From the NCBI GenBank assembly GCA_963713625.1, contig CAVQMN010000004.1, positions 186,001 through 250,000 on the forward strand: a DNA stretch of 64,000 nucleotides. The letters run 5' to 3'. Origin of the DNA: Bog-756 sp963713625 (GTDB lineage: Bacteria; Actinomycetota; Acidimicrobiia; Acidimicrobiales; RAAP-2). The first letter of the stretch is position 1. Each line of letters starts with the position of its first letter. The notes beneath the pieces were generated by a model, which was not told the origin of the DNA, ran no database searches, and was given only the letters and a program-made list of their open reading frames with translations. This document shows positions 56,843 to 64,000 of this stretch, one piece after another. The position numbers and the translations under genes are program-made.

Positions 56843-57736
56843 TTACGAGGTCGGTGTGCTCGAGGTTGAGGACGTCGAGGACGTACTCGGCGTGGTCGTC
56901 GGCGTCGTCGTACTGGGCGTCGTGGTCGTCGTGCTCGGCACCGTGGTCGGGGTGGTCGGCTTGGTGGTCGTCGTGCTCGGCACCGTGGTCGGGGTGGTCG
57001 GCTTGGTGGTGGTCGGCTTCGTGGCGCTCTTGGCCTTGGCCGCCTTGGCCGCCTTGGCCTTGGCCGCCTTGGCCTTGGCCGCCTTCGCCTCGGCTGCCTT
57101 GGCCTCGGCCGCCCTCATCTTGGCCCGGGCCGCCTTGTCCTTGGCGCTGTGCGACTTCGCCGATCCGTGCAACTTGGCGCTTCTGGCCTTACACCACGCG
57201 TACAGCTTCCGGGCGTGCCCATCATGCTTGAGCACGGACTTGGACTGGACGTTCAGCGCCTGTCGCGCCTCGACCCGGCCGATGTCGATCTTCAGACCGG
57301 CCACCTTGCGGGCATCGCGGGTGGCGGTGGCCTCAGCTTCCCACCGCTTGAGATTGGCCAAACGCCTGGCGTAACGGGTCTTCAGCCCCTGCTGGGACTT
57401 CACCCATTTGTCAGTCCTGGCACAGGCGTAGTTCTCCGCTTTCCTGATCTCCAAACGCCGGACCGCGGCCCGGATCTCAGGGGTGATGGCGATCTTGCCC
57501 TTTGATTTCGTAGCCTTTGATTTCGTAGCCTTCGACTTTGCCGCCTTCGACTTCGCCGTCTTCGACTTTTCGGCCTTCGATGTGGCCACCTTCGTGGATG
57601 CGGCCGTTGTGGACGTCGGCGCCGCGGCCCCGGCACCACCGGCCAGGGCCAGGGTCGACATCGAGATGGTCGCCGCCGCCACCGCCGCGATCAGGGAGTT
57701 CCTGGAGAATCGACGTAGCGACTTCCTCGTCGGCAT
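56843..57736 (-). CDS. Secreted Ala/Lys/Thr-rich low-complexity protein
   Basis: A 297-residue exported protein. A signal peptide ends near residue 38 ('GAGAAAP'). It is followed by Lys/Ser/Ala repeats ('KSKAAKSKATKSK'), a central helical domain of about 110 residues with two Cys ('NYACARTD', 'LYAWCKARS') and basic residues. Next come 'AEAKAAKAKAAKAK' repeats and a Thr/Pro/Ser-rich tail with a 42-base DNA duplication. The basic repeats recall histone-H1-like or lysine-rich wall proteins, and the Thr/Pro tail could be O-glycosylated; both are guesses. GAGGAG lies 10 bases before the ATG. Confidence 0.65.
   Translation of the reverse strand: MPTRKSLRRFSRNSLIAAVAAATISMSTLALAGGAGAAAPTSTTAASTKVATSKAEKSKTAKSKAAKSKATKSKATKSKGKIAITPEIRAAVRRLEIRKAENYACARTDKWVKSQQGLKTRYARRLANLKRWEAEATATRDARKVAGLKIDIGRVEARQALNVQSKSVLKHDGHARKLYAWCKARSAKLHGSAKSHSAKDKAARAKMRAAEAKAAEAKAAKAKAAKAKAAKAAKAKSATKPTTTKPTTPTTVPSTTTTKPTTPTTVPSTTTTTPSTTTPTTTPSTSSTSSTSSTPTS
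56922..57005. repeat. 42-bp tandem duplication in the Thr-rich tail
   Basis: Two consecutive 42-base units (56922-56963 and 56964-57005) are identical or nearly so. They encode the 14-residue unit TKPTTPTTVPSTTT on the minus strand. Being in frame, the duplication lengthens the tail without disrupting the protein. Confidence 0.85.
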
Positions 57737-58043
57737 AGCTCTGGTGCTCCTCTCCCCCGTGCCCCTGTGGCGGCCGCCTCAGTCGGCGGCACCAATCCGG
57801 AACCCAACTGTACCGTCCGTCTCGCCCCTTTCACCATCGCCCCCCCACAATTTCACGACGCTCCTGGCCAGCCACCCCGGCCGCCACGGCCGGGGGCGCA
57901 CCGGTCGGAGCGCAGCAGGCACACCCCGGGTCGCCTCGAGAAACAATTGTCAGTCGCCCTGCTACTTGCTCTGAGGGATCCCCGGCTGGCTCCGCCGCTG
58001 GTGGAGGAGCGTGGGGCAGGTCTCGGAGCCGAGCGGACTCCCT
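57737..58043. other. Intergenic region between coaX end and the secreted protein start
   Basis: The 307 bases contain the promoter of the secreted protein gene (minus strand) and, near 57875-57895, a strong hairpin that may end the cofactor operon. No gene-like frame with a start signal is seen. Confidence 0.4.
57875..57895 (-). terminator. GC-rich hairpin at the end of the cofactor operon
   Basis: CCCCGGCC (57875-57882) pairs perfectly with GGCCGGGG (57888-57895) around GCCAC. It lies about 150 bases after the coaX stop. No T-run follows, a frequent form of terminator in actinobacteria. Confidence 0.5.
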
Positions 58044-58877
58044 CTACCGCGGCGAAGGTTTGGGGGAGTTGCGCTCGAAAATGATCCGGAGGCCGTGGAG
58101 GGTCAGCCACGGCTCCACGTACTCGATCTCGTCCGAATACGGGGAGATGAGCTCGGAAAGTCCCCCGGTCGCCACCACCGTGCACTCGCCCAGCACGGCC
58201 ACGAACCGCCGGCAGAGTCCGTCGACCTGGCCGGCGAACCCGTAGAGGGCCCCCGACTGGATCGACTCCACCGTCGATTTGCCGATCACGCTCCTCGGTT
58301 CGACCAGCTCGACCCGGCCGAGGGCGGCGGCGTTGGCGAACAGGGCGTCGAGGCTGATGGCCACGCCCGGGGTGATGGCCCCCCCGAGGTACTCGCCGGC
58401 CGCGGAGATGGCGTCGAAGGTGGTGGCCGTGCCCAGGTCGACCACCACGCACGGACCGCCGAACAGATCGTGGGCACCGACGGCGTTGGCGATCCGGTCG
58501 GCGCCGACCTCTTTGGGGTTGTCGTAGAGGATGGGCATGCCGCTCCTCACGCCCGGTTCCAGGACCACGGCAGGAACGTCGAACCACCGGGCCACCATCT
58601 GGCGCAGGTTGGCGGTGACCAGGGGGACCGACGAGGTCACGGCGATGCCGGAGACGGCATCGTCGATGTCCAGGCCGTCGAGATCGAGGAGTTGGGTGAG
58701 CAGCAGAGCGTGTTCGTCCGAGGTGCGCTCGGCCACCGTCGACAGCCGCCAGTGGTGGGCGAGACCGGTGGGCTCGTTCCCGTCCCGGGGCCCGGTGGCA
58801 CCGAGCGGTGCGGTCAGGTCGTCGGCGAAGAGACCGACGACGGTCTCGGTATTGCCGACATCGATGGCGAGGAGCAT
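58044..58877 (-). CDS. coaX: Type III pantothenate kinase
   Basis: A 277-residue ASKHA-fold kinase that phosphorylates pantothenate, the first step to coenzyme A, usually needing a monovalent cation and insensitive to CoA feedback. The nucleotide-binding site is 'LLAIDVGNTETVVGLF', the substrate Asp region is 'VGADRIANAVGAHDLFGG', and 'VVDLGTATTFDAISAAGEYL' holds the second phosphate loop and catalytic Asp. The ATG lies 3 bases after nadC, and AAAGG is upstream. It ends an operon that also carries panC, so pantothenate made there can be used directly. Confidence 0.93.
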   Translation of the reverse strand: MLLAIDVGNTETVVGLFADDLTAPLGATGPRDGNEPTGLAHHWRLSTVAERTSDEHALLLTQLLDLDGLDIDDAVSGIAVTSSVPLVTANLRQMVARWFDVPAVVLEPGVRSGMPILYDNPKEVGADRIANAVGAHDLFGGPCVVVDLGTATTFDAISAAGEYLGGAITPGVAISLDALFANAAALGRVELVEPRSVIGKSTVESIQSGALYGFAGQVDGLCRRFVAVLGECTVVATGGLSELISPYSDEIEYVEPWLTLHGLRIIFERNSPKPSPR

Positions 58878-58880
58878 GGT

Positions 58881-59795
58881 TCAGCCTTTCCCGCCGACAC
58901 CGGGCGGCAGATCGAATCCGAGGTCGAGCACGGGCGCGGAATGGGTGAGGGCCCCCACCGAGACGAGGTCGGCCCCGGCCGCGGCCATGGCCGGGGCACC
59001 GTCGAGGCCCAGCCGCCCGGATACCTCCACCAGGGTTCCGGATCCGGCCGCCCGCACCTGGGCCACGCACCGGCGCACCTGGTCGGGAACCATGTTGTCG
59101 AGCATGACGATGGTGGCCCCGGCCGCGACCGCCTCGTCCACCTGGTCGGCGCGGTCGCACTCGACCTCGACCATCCGGCCCGGCCAGCGACGCTTGGCGC
59201 TGGCCACGGCCTCGGCGATCGAGATGCCGGCCAGGTGGTTGTCCTTGACCAGCACGGCATCGGACAGGCTGCCCCGGTGGTTGTGGCCGCCGCCGGCCCG
59301 GACCGCGGCTTTCTCCAGCGCCCGCAGACCGGGGGTGGTCTTCCGGGTGTCCAACACCCGGGTCGAGGGATTGGCCGCCCGGACCGCCACCACGTAGCGG
59401 TGGGTCAACGAGGCCACCCCGGAGAGGTGGCAGAGGAAGTTCAAGGCGGTGCGCTCGGCCGTCAGGAGGGAGCGAAGGGACCCACTGACCTCGGCCACCA
59501 CGTCCCCGGGCCCCACCTCGGCCCCGTCATCCAGCCTCCATGTGGCCACCAGGTCCGGGTCGATCTGTGCGAACGTCTCCACCGCGCACGCCCGACCGGC
59601 TACGACCCCTCGGGCCCGGCTCACGATGGCCACGGTCGCCGTGGCCGCGGCGGGCACGAGGGCGGCGGTGAGGTCGCCCAGGGGGAGGACGTCCTCGGCG
59701 ATGGCCCGGGTCACCGCCTCGACCACGGCCGGGCGGGGAGGGTCGACGGCGGGCCCGCCGGTGCCGGCGGTGTCGTGGTCGGGGTCGGTGGTCAA
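58881..59795 (-). CDS. nadC: Nicotinate-nucleotide pyrophosphorylase (quinolinate phosphoribosyltransferase)
   Basis: A 304-residue enzyme of de novo NAD synthesis that joins quinolinate with PRPP. The N-terminal 'AIAEDVLPLGDLTAALV', 'TALNFLCHLSGVASLTHRYV', 'LDTRKTTPGLRALEKAAVRAGGG', the Lys-containing 'VLVKDNHLAG', and 'VEVECDRADQVDEA' are all family signatures. The start is uncertain. A TTG at 59795 overlaps the nadB stop as TTGA, and an in-frame GTG about 20 codons later also suits the family. Either way it is coupled to nadB. Confidence 0.93.
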   Translation of the reverse strand: MTTDPDHDTAGTGGPAVDPPRPAVVEAVTRAIAEDVLPLGDLTAALVPAAATATVAIVSRARGVVAGRACAVETFAQIDPDLVATWRLDDGAEVGPGDVVAEVSGSLRSLLTAERTALNFLCHLSGVASLTHRYVVAVRAANPSTRVLDTRKTTPGLRALEKAAVRAGGGHNHRGSLSDAVLVKDNHLAGISIAEAVASAKRRWPGRMVEVECDRADQVDEAVAAGATIVMLDNMVPDQVRRCVAQVRAAGSGTLVEVSGRLGLDGAPAMAAAGADLVSVGALTHSAPVLDLGFDLPPGVGGKG

Positions 59796-61525
59796 CGGGA
59801 GGGCGGACCCGGTTCGGGCCCGGAGCGGTGGTCGGCCGGCGGCGGCGGCACGTCGAGGAGGAGGACTCCGTCCGCGCTGTGGACGATGCGCCGGCGCCAG
59901 CGGTCGGAGGGTTCGGGAAAATCGCTCCGGGCGTGGGCACCCCGGGTTTCGCACCGAAGGGTGGCCGACGACAGCACGCTGGTGGCCGCGGTGACCAGAT
60001 TGGCCAGCTCGCCGTGAGCCCGGTCCTGAGGGACCCCTCCGCCGAGCCGGGAAGCGATGGCCCGGACGGCGCCGTCGGACGCGTCGAGCGACTCGGCGCT
60101 GCGCACCACGCCGGCCCCGGCGATCATGGCCCGCTGCAGCTCATCACGGGCCTTGACCGCGTCCGGTCCCTGTCCGTCGGGTCCCGCCGAGTCGTCGGGG
60201 CGCCCGTCCCCGGACGGCGCGGCGGCCGTCGGGCCGCCGGCCGGATCCGACGGGGCCCGACCACTGGCGAGGAAGGCGCCCATCGGCCCGGTGGCCGAGG
60301 GCCCGTCCGCCCCCCCGATGATCGCCTCGGCCAGGCGGGCGCCGAACACCATGCCCTCGAGGAGGGAGTTGGACGCCAGACGGTTGGCGCCGTGCACCCC
60401 CGTGCAGGCCACCTCGCCCGCGGCCCACAGGCCGGGGAGGGCGGTGGCTCCCGACAGGTCGGTGAGCACACCCCCCGAGAGGTAGTGGGCGGCGGGAGCG
60501 ATGGGGAGCCAGTCGCGCGACGGGTCGAGTCCGATGGCCATGAGCGAGGCGGCGATGGTCGGGAAACGGGAGTCGAACGCGGCCAGGCCGGTGGCATCCA
60601 GCCACAGGCTCTCGACCCCCTGTTCCCGCATGCGGTCAGCCATGGCCCGGCTGACCACGTCACGCGGGGCCAACTCGTCGACAAAACGGTCACCCCGGGC
60701 GTCCCGTAACAGCGCGCCGTGCCCCCGCAGGGCCTCGGAGAGCAGGGGACGGGGCATGGCCGGATGATGGAGGGCCGTCGGGTGGAACTGCATGAACTCG
60801 ACATCGGCCACCGGCACCCCGGCCCGCAGCGCCATGGCCAGGCCGTCGGCGGTGGCCTCGGCCGGATTGGTGGTCACCGCGAAGAGCTGTCCGGCACCCC
60901 CGGTGGCCAGGACGGTGTGGGATGCCCGGACCTCGACCAGCCGGCCATCCGCGCTCAGGGCGCGCACGCCCCGGCAGCGTCCGTGCTCGACCAGGAGGTC
61001 GAGGGCGAACCACTCCTCGAGCACCGCCGCCGCCGTGGCCCGGGTGGCATCGACCAGGGCCCGCTCCACTTCGGCCCCGGTGGCGGCCCCTCCGGCGTGG
61101 ACCACCCGGGCGGTCGAGTGGCCGCCCTCACGGGCCAGGTCGAGGGCCCCACCCGGCTGCCGGTCGAAGACGGCGCCCATGGCGATCAGCTCGTGGACCC
61201 GGGACGGCCCTTCGTCCACCAGGACCCTGACCGCGTCGGTGTCGCACAGGCCGGCCCCGGCGGCCAGGGTGTCGGCCAGGTGGAGATCGGTCGAGTCCTC
61301 GTCGCCGCCGAGGACGGCGGCCACCCCGCCCTGGGCCCACCGGGTGGCCGACTGGGACAGCTCGGCCTTGGTCAGCACGCCGACCCTGAGCCCGGCCGGG
61401 CCGGAGGTGGCGGCTCCGGTCATGGGCATGGGTGCGGCCAGCCTGACCGCGGCCGACAGTCCCGCCACCCCACTGCCGAGGACCAGGACGTCCAGGGTGC
61501 CGGTGTCCCCGGCGCTCCCCGTCAC
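59792..61525 (-). CDS. nadB: L-aspartate oxidase
   Basis: A 577-residue FAD enzyme that oxidises aspartate to iminoaspartate for quinolinate synthase. It has the FAD dinucleotide fold 'LVLGSGVAGLSAAVRLA', 'ATRWAQGGVAAVLGGDEDS', 'DVEFMQFHPTALHHP' and 'GALLRDARGDRF'. The C-terminal FAD region is 'GLWAAGEVACTGVHGANRLA'. A Gly/Ala/Asp-rich insertion of about 50 residues follows 'GPMGAFLASG'; this low-complexity stretch is not usual in NadB. The GTG start at 61525 is preferred over a TTG two codons earlier. nadA is not in the window. Confidence 0.93.
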   Translation of the reverse strand: MTGSAGDTGTLDVLVLGSGVAGLSAAVRLAAPMPMTGAATSGPAGLRVGVLTKAELSQSATRWAQGGVAAVLGGDEDSTDLHLADTLAAGAGLCDTDAVRVLVDEGPSRVHELIAMGAVFDRQPGGALDLAREGGHSTARVVHAGGAATGAEVERALVDATRATAAAVLEEWFALDLLVEHGRCRGVRALSADGRLVEVRASHTVLATGGAGQLFAVTTNPAEATADGLAMALRAGVPVADVEFMQFHPTALHHPAMPRPLLSEALRGHGALLRDARGDRFVDELAPRDVVSRAMADRMREQGVESLWLDATGLAAFDSRFPTIAASLMAIGLDPSRDWLPIAPAAHYLSGGVLTDLSGATALPGLWAAGEVACTGVHGANRLASNSLLEGMVFGARLAEAIIGGADGPSATGPMGAFLASGRAPSDPAGGPTAAAPSGDGRPDDSAGPDGQGPDAVKARDELQRAMIAGAGVVRSAESLDASDGAVRAIASRLGGGVPQDRAHGELANLVTAATSVLSSATLRCETRGAHARSDFPEPSDRWRRRIVHSADGVLLLDVPPPPADHRSGPEPGPPSR

Positions 61526-61533
61526 GGGCAAGG

Positions 61534-62493
61534 TCAGGCGCTCAGGTCGGCGAGGGCAGTGGCGGCACCGCGAGGATCGAGGTTGTCGATGAGCCGCACC
61601 GGGCCGACCTCGGCGGCGATCAGCAGGCGCAGGGCCCGTGCGGTGGCACAGCTCTGTGCCGGCTCGAGGTCGTCGGCGTAGACGAGGACCGCGTAGTCGA
61701 GAGCCACCGAGGGCTCGGCCGCCACCACCCGCGCCATCAGCTCCTCGACGGCGGCGGGGCGGTCCTCGCCCCCGGCCATCAGGGCCGCGGCCGCGGCCAG
61801 GGCCCGGGACAGGACCAACGCGGCCCGGCGTTCCTCGGCCGACAGCCGGGCGTTCCGGCTGGAAAGGGCCAAGCCGTCCCGGTCACGGACGGTTTCGCAC
61901 CCGACCACGTCGGTGGGCAGGGACCGGTCATCGACCACCCTGCGGACCAGGGCGAGCTGTTGGAAGTCCTTCTCGCCGAAGTAGGCCCGGCAGGCCCCGG
62001 CGGCGACCAGCAGCTTGACCACCACGGTGGCCACGCCGTCGAAGTGCCCGGGCCGGGACGCGCCTTCCCAGCGGGCGGCCAACTCGGGTGCCGGCATCAG
62101 GTGGGCGTCGCCGGCCGGCTCGGGGTACATCTCTTCCACCGAGGGGGCGAACACCAGCGCGCCCCCGGCCGCGGCCACCACCGCAAGGTCAGCCTCGAGG
62201 GTCCTCGGGTATAGGGCCAGGTCCACGGCATCACCGAACTGGGTCGGGTTGACGAAGATGGATACCGCCACGACATCGCACTCGCGGGCGGCCCGCTCGA
62301 TCAGTGAGCGGTGGCCCTCGTGGAGTGCGCCCATGGTGGGCACGATGCCCACCGACCGGCCCGACCGCCGGACCTCGTCCAGGGCCTGCGAGTACCCGGC
62401 CACCGTCTCGAAGACGGGAACGACGGCCCGCGCCCTGTCGGGCGCCTCCCCGATCCGCGCCCCGGTCGGGACCTCGGTCGTGACGGTGCTCAT
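61534..62493 (-). CDS. panC: Pantothenate synthetase (pantoate-beta-alanine ligase)
   Basis: A 319-residue ligase that joins pantoate and beta-alanine through a pantoyl-adenylate. Signatures are 'GIVPTMGALHEGHRSLI' (HxGH ATP site), 'SIFVNPTQFG', 'GHFDGVATVVVKLL', 'AYFGEKDFQQLALV' and 'LALSSRNARLSAEER' (KMSKS-like). An N-terminal extension of about 30 residues precedes the usual start. The ATG overlaps the stop of the upstream DUF2520 gene as ATGA. panB and panD are not in the window. Confidence 0.95.
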   Translation of the reverse strand: MSTVTTEVPTGARIGEAPDRARAVVPVFETVAGYSQALDEVRRSGRSVGIVPTMGALHEGHRSLIERAARECDVVAVSIFVNPTQFGDAVDLALYPRTLEADLAVVAAAGGALVFAPSVEEMYPEPAGDAHLMPAPELAARWEGASRPGHFDGVATVVVKLLVAAGACRAYFGEKDFQQLALVRRVVDDRSLPTDVVGCETVRDRDGLALSSRNARLSAEERRAALVLSRALAAAAALMAGGEDRPAAVEELMARVVAAEPSVALDYAVLVYADDLEPAQSCATARALRLLIAAEVGPVRLIDNLDPRGAATALADLSA

Positions 62494-63359
62494 GCCACCC
62501 GCTCCTCGGCCACCACCACGGCGGCCTCGGCCACCACCACGGCGGCCTCGGCCACCACCACCGCGGCCTCGGCCACCACGTCCGGGACCGGTGCGGCGCC
62601 GTCCGGCCCCGTGCCGGCCACCGCCGGCTCGGACTCCATCTTCAGCCGCCGGGCCAGCGCCACCATGGCGTCGTAAGCGGCCAGCTCGGTGCGGTGGCCG
62701 GACAGCGCGGACAGGGCCTCCCGATGGCGCTCGACCGTGTCCCAGTCCCCACGGGAAGCGGGACCGGTCAGTGCCCGCCCGGGCCCGAGGTCGACAGCGT
62801 CCTCGAGGGCGGCCCGCATCAGGTCGGCGAAGGCGTCGAGGGGCAACCCGGCCGACGCCGCCACCCGCTCGACCTGCCCGATGAGCGCCACCATGTGGTT
62901 GGCGGCGATGGATGCGGCGGCATGGTACGAAGCCCGGTCCCGGTCCTCGACCGTCGCCGCCCGTCCGCCCAATGCGGCCACCACGGCGCCGGTCATCGGG
63001 TCCCCGGCCACGGCGAAGGTGATCCCCGACCGGAGGCGCTCGGCGCCGGTGGACGCGCTGGGCAGGGGCACCAGGGGGTGGAGCGACCCCCGACGGGGGT
63101 GGGGGTCGAGGACATCGAGCCCCAGCGATCCCGAGAGGTGGACCACGACGGTCGACTCGACGGGGACGACCGCCGCGGCCACCCGGCCCACCTGGTCGTC
63201 CGGAGTGGCGATGACCAGCAGGTCGACCCCGGCGGCGGCGTCATGAACCGGGTCGTGGCGGCCGAACGCGCCCCTCGACTCGAAGTCCCCCACGGCGTCG
63301 AGCGCCGCCATGAGTGACCGGCCGGCCCGGCCCGGCCCGATAATACGGAACGTGGTCAC
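62490..63359 (-). CDS. Rossmann-fold/DUF2520 oxidoreductase-like protein with repeat tail
   Basis: A 289-residue protein with an N-terminal NAD(P)-type fold ('RIIGPGRAGRSLMAAL', 'LLVIATPDDQVGRVAA', 'HLSGSLGLDVL') and a C-terminal helical DUF2520 domain ('YHAAASIAANHMVALIGQ'). The layout resembles short-chain 6-phosphogluconate-dehydrogenase-like or ketopantoate-reductase-like enzymes. Its place directly before panC, joined by ATGA, suggests a role in pantoate formation, which remains unproven. The last about 25 residues consist of the heptapeptide AEAAVVV repeated three times, from 21-base DNA repeats. The GTG start is preceded by AAAGGGGA. Confidence 0.8.
   Translation of the reverse strand: MTTFRIIGPGRAGRSLMAALDAVGDFESRGAFGRHDPVHDAAAGVDLLVIATPDDQVGRVAAAVVPVESTVVVHLSGSLGLDVLDPHPRRGSLHPLVPLPSASTGAERLRSGITFAVAGDPMTGAVVAALGGRAATVEDRDRASYHAAASIAANHMVALIGQVERVAASAGLPLDAFADLMRAALEDAVDLGPGRALTGPASRGDWDTVERHREALSALSGHRTELAAYDAMVALARRLKMESEPAVAGTGPDGAAPVPDVVAEAAVVVAEAAVVVAEAAVVVAEERVA
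62504..62579. repeat. 21-bp tandem repeats, in frame in the DUF2520 gene end
   Basis: Three full 21-base units (62504-62524, 62525-62545, 62546-62566) and a partial fourth unit encode AEAAVVV heptads near the C-terminus. The first two differ little or not at all. The array ends 10 bases before the overlap with panC, so length changes would alter the protein but keep the frame. Confidence 0.9.
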
Positions 63360-63425
63360 GTGTCCCCTTTCGACGTTCCAGCCCCGGAGGGTGCCGTTCG
63401 CATCAGAGAATCCTTGTGCTGCTCT

Positions 63426-63926
63426 TCAGAGTGTACCCACGACGGCGACCTCGCCACCAGCGACGGACACGGCCGCCTCGTCGACCAGGTCGGGGGCGAG
63501 CTCCTGCAGGGGGGCGACGACGAACCGGCGATCACGCCAGCGGGGGTGGGGAACGGTCAGCTCGGGGTCGTCGAGGACCACACCGTCGATCCACACCACG
63601 TCGGCGTCCAGCGTCCGCGGGCCCCACCGGGCCGCCCGCACCCGCCCGGCCGCCGCCTCCAGCCGTCGGCACTCCTCGAGCAGGCCGTAGGGATCGGCGC
63701 CCGGGGCCACGGCCAACTCGACGACCACGTTGAGGAACGCACCCTGGTCGTCGGGGCCCCCGACCGGGGCCGTCTCATAGACGCGGGACACGGCCGTGAC
63801 CGGTGCCCGGCTCCCCGCCCGCAGCTGGTCGACGGCCCGTCGCAGGTGGCCCCACCGGTCCCCGAGGTTGGAGCCCAGCGAGAGGAACGCCCGTTCGGTC
63901 AGCGGCTGGCTGGTGGGGGCGGTCAC
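63426..63926 (-). CDS. folK: 6-hydroxymethyl-7,8-dihydropterin pyrophosphokinase
   Basis: A 166-residue HPPK enzyme of folate synthesis that transfers pyrophosphate from ATP to hydroxymethyl-dihydropterin. Signatures include 'AFLSLGSNLGDRWGHLRRAV', 'VSRVYETAPVGGPDDQGAFLN', 'RRLEAAAGRVRAARWGPRTLDADVV' (given in parts: 'RVRAARWGPRT' and 'LDADVVWID') and 'VPHPRWRDRRFVVAPLQEL'. The GTG start overlaps the folB stop (GTGA). Confidence 0.95.
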   Translation of the reverse strand: MTAPTSQPLTERAFLSLGSNLGDRWGHLRRAVDQLRAGSRAPVTAVSRVYETAPVGGPDDQGAFLNVVVELAVAPGADPYGLLEECRRLEAAAGRVRAARWGPRTLDADVVWIDGVVLDDPELTVPHPRWRDRRFVVAPLQELAPDLVDEAAVSVAGGEVAVVGTL

Positions 63927-64000
63927 GGGTGCCGGGTGATCCGGACCCCGACGGTGGCGATGTCCATGGCCAGCGGGGGCTGCAGCTTGCGGAGGTGCAC
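63923..64000 (-). CDS. folB: Dihydroneopterin aldolase, C-terminal fragment (5' end outside window)
   Basis: The last 25 codons of an incoming minus-strand gene read 'VHLRKLQPPLAMDIATVGVR' and end with a stop that overlaps the folK start. The pattern with 'KLQPPLAMDIATVGV' is typical for the end of FolB, which makes the HPPK substrate. Most of the protein lies beyond the window. Confidence 0.8.
   Translation of the reverse strand: MHLRKLQPPLAMDIATVGVRITRHP

Noticed and set aside
58011..60017. A 668-codon + strand frame over coaX, nadC and the nadB end
   Set aside because: Antisense shadow of three confidently identified genes.

Overview
The window looks like a chromosomal segment of a high-GC actinobacterium, most probably of the class Acidimicrobiia. 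The basis is the dense GC-rich coding style with many GTG starts, a CarD/DisA/RadA/ClpC block, an ergothioneine gene pair, and a secreted protein built from the 'DGGVFAFG...NxPVVGIA' repeat that I associate with that class. This placement is an inference. No rRNA, CRISPR, integrase, transposase or complete mobile element was found. The only RNA genes seen are one tRNA-Thr and a SAM-type riboswitch.

Layout. 1-4.0 kb: methyltransferase tail, EthD protein, membrane protein, then a cytochrome P450 with an adjoining TetR gene and palindromic operators. 4.0-5.7 kb: a ThiS/MoaD-like sulfur carrier and a zinc-ribbon threonine-synthase-like enzyme behind a SAM-type riboswitch. 5.8-12.3 kb: glucosyl-3-phosphoglycerate synthase, a TetR/MFS efflux pair with matching operators, trehalose-phosphate synthase and phosphatase, a LytR_C protein and tRNA-Thr. 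12.4-21 kb: a PAS-EAL protein, a two-component system, a phosphodiester-glycosidase-like protein and a secreted repeat protein. 21-31.5 kb: threonine deaminase, Ohr, a DUF2090 aldolase-like protein with a tiny Trp-rich gene in front, a truncated LLM oxidoreductase remnant, an ATP-dependent DNA ligase, secreted beta-helix and glycosidase-like proteins, and a membrane-protein/regulator pair.

32-39.5 kb is a glycan assembly operon on the + strand: GT2, GT4, a polytopic GT39-like enzyme, a single protein joining a flippase to a GT4 transferase, and an SGNH hydrolase. 39.5-44.3 kb holds a Cys-rich BlaI-type repressor with two membrane proteins, a coiled-coil/GH43 pair and a universal stress protein. 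44.7-47.5 kb holds egtB, egtD and a DUF427 gene.

47.4-55.7 kb is a conserved minus-strand housekeeping block (clpC, radA, disA, carD, ispD, ispF, rlmB). It is followed by a polyprenyl synthase and a secreted Ala/Lys/Thr-rich protein. 58-64 kb is a tightly overlapped cofactor operon, reading folB, folK, Rossmann/DUF2520, panC, nadB, nadC, coaX.

The most interesting candidate system is the riboswitch / ThrC-like enzyme / sulfur-carrier unit. Its regulation and partner suggest a carrier-dependent homocysteine (methionine) route rather than, or besides, threonine synthesis. This is a hypothesis. Other notable points are the flippase-GT4 fusion, a Cys-rich BlaI regulator with TACTAC/GTAGTA operators, a probable CTG start for ispD, and several operators that correct gene starts.
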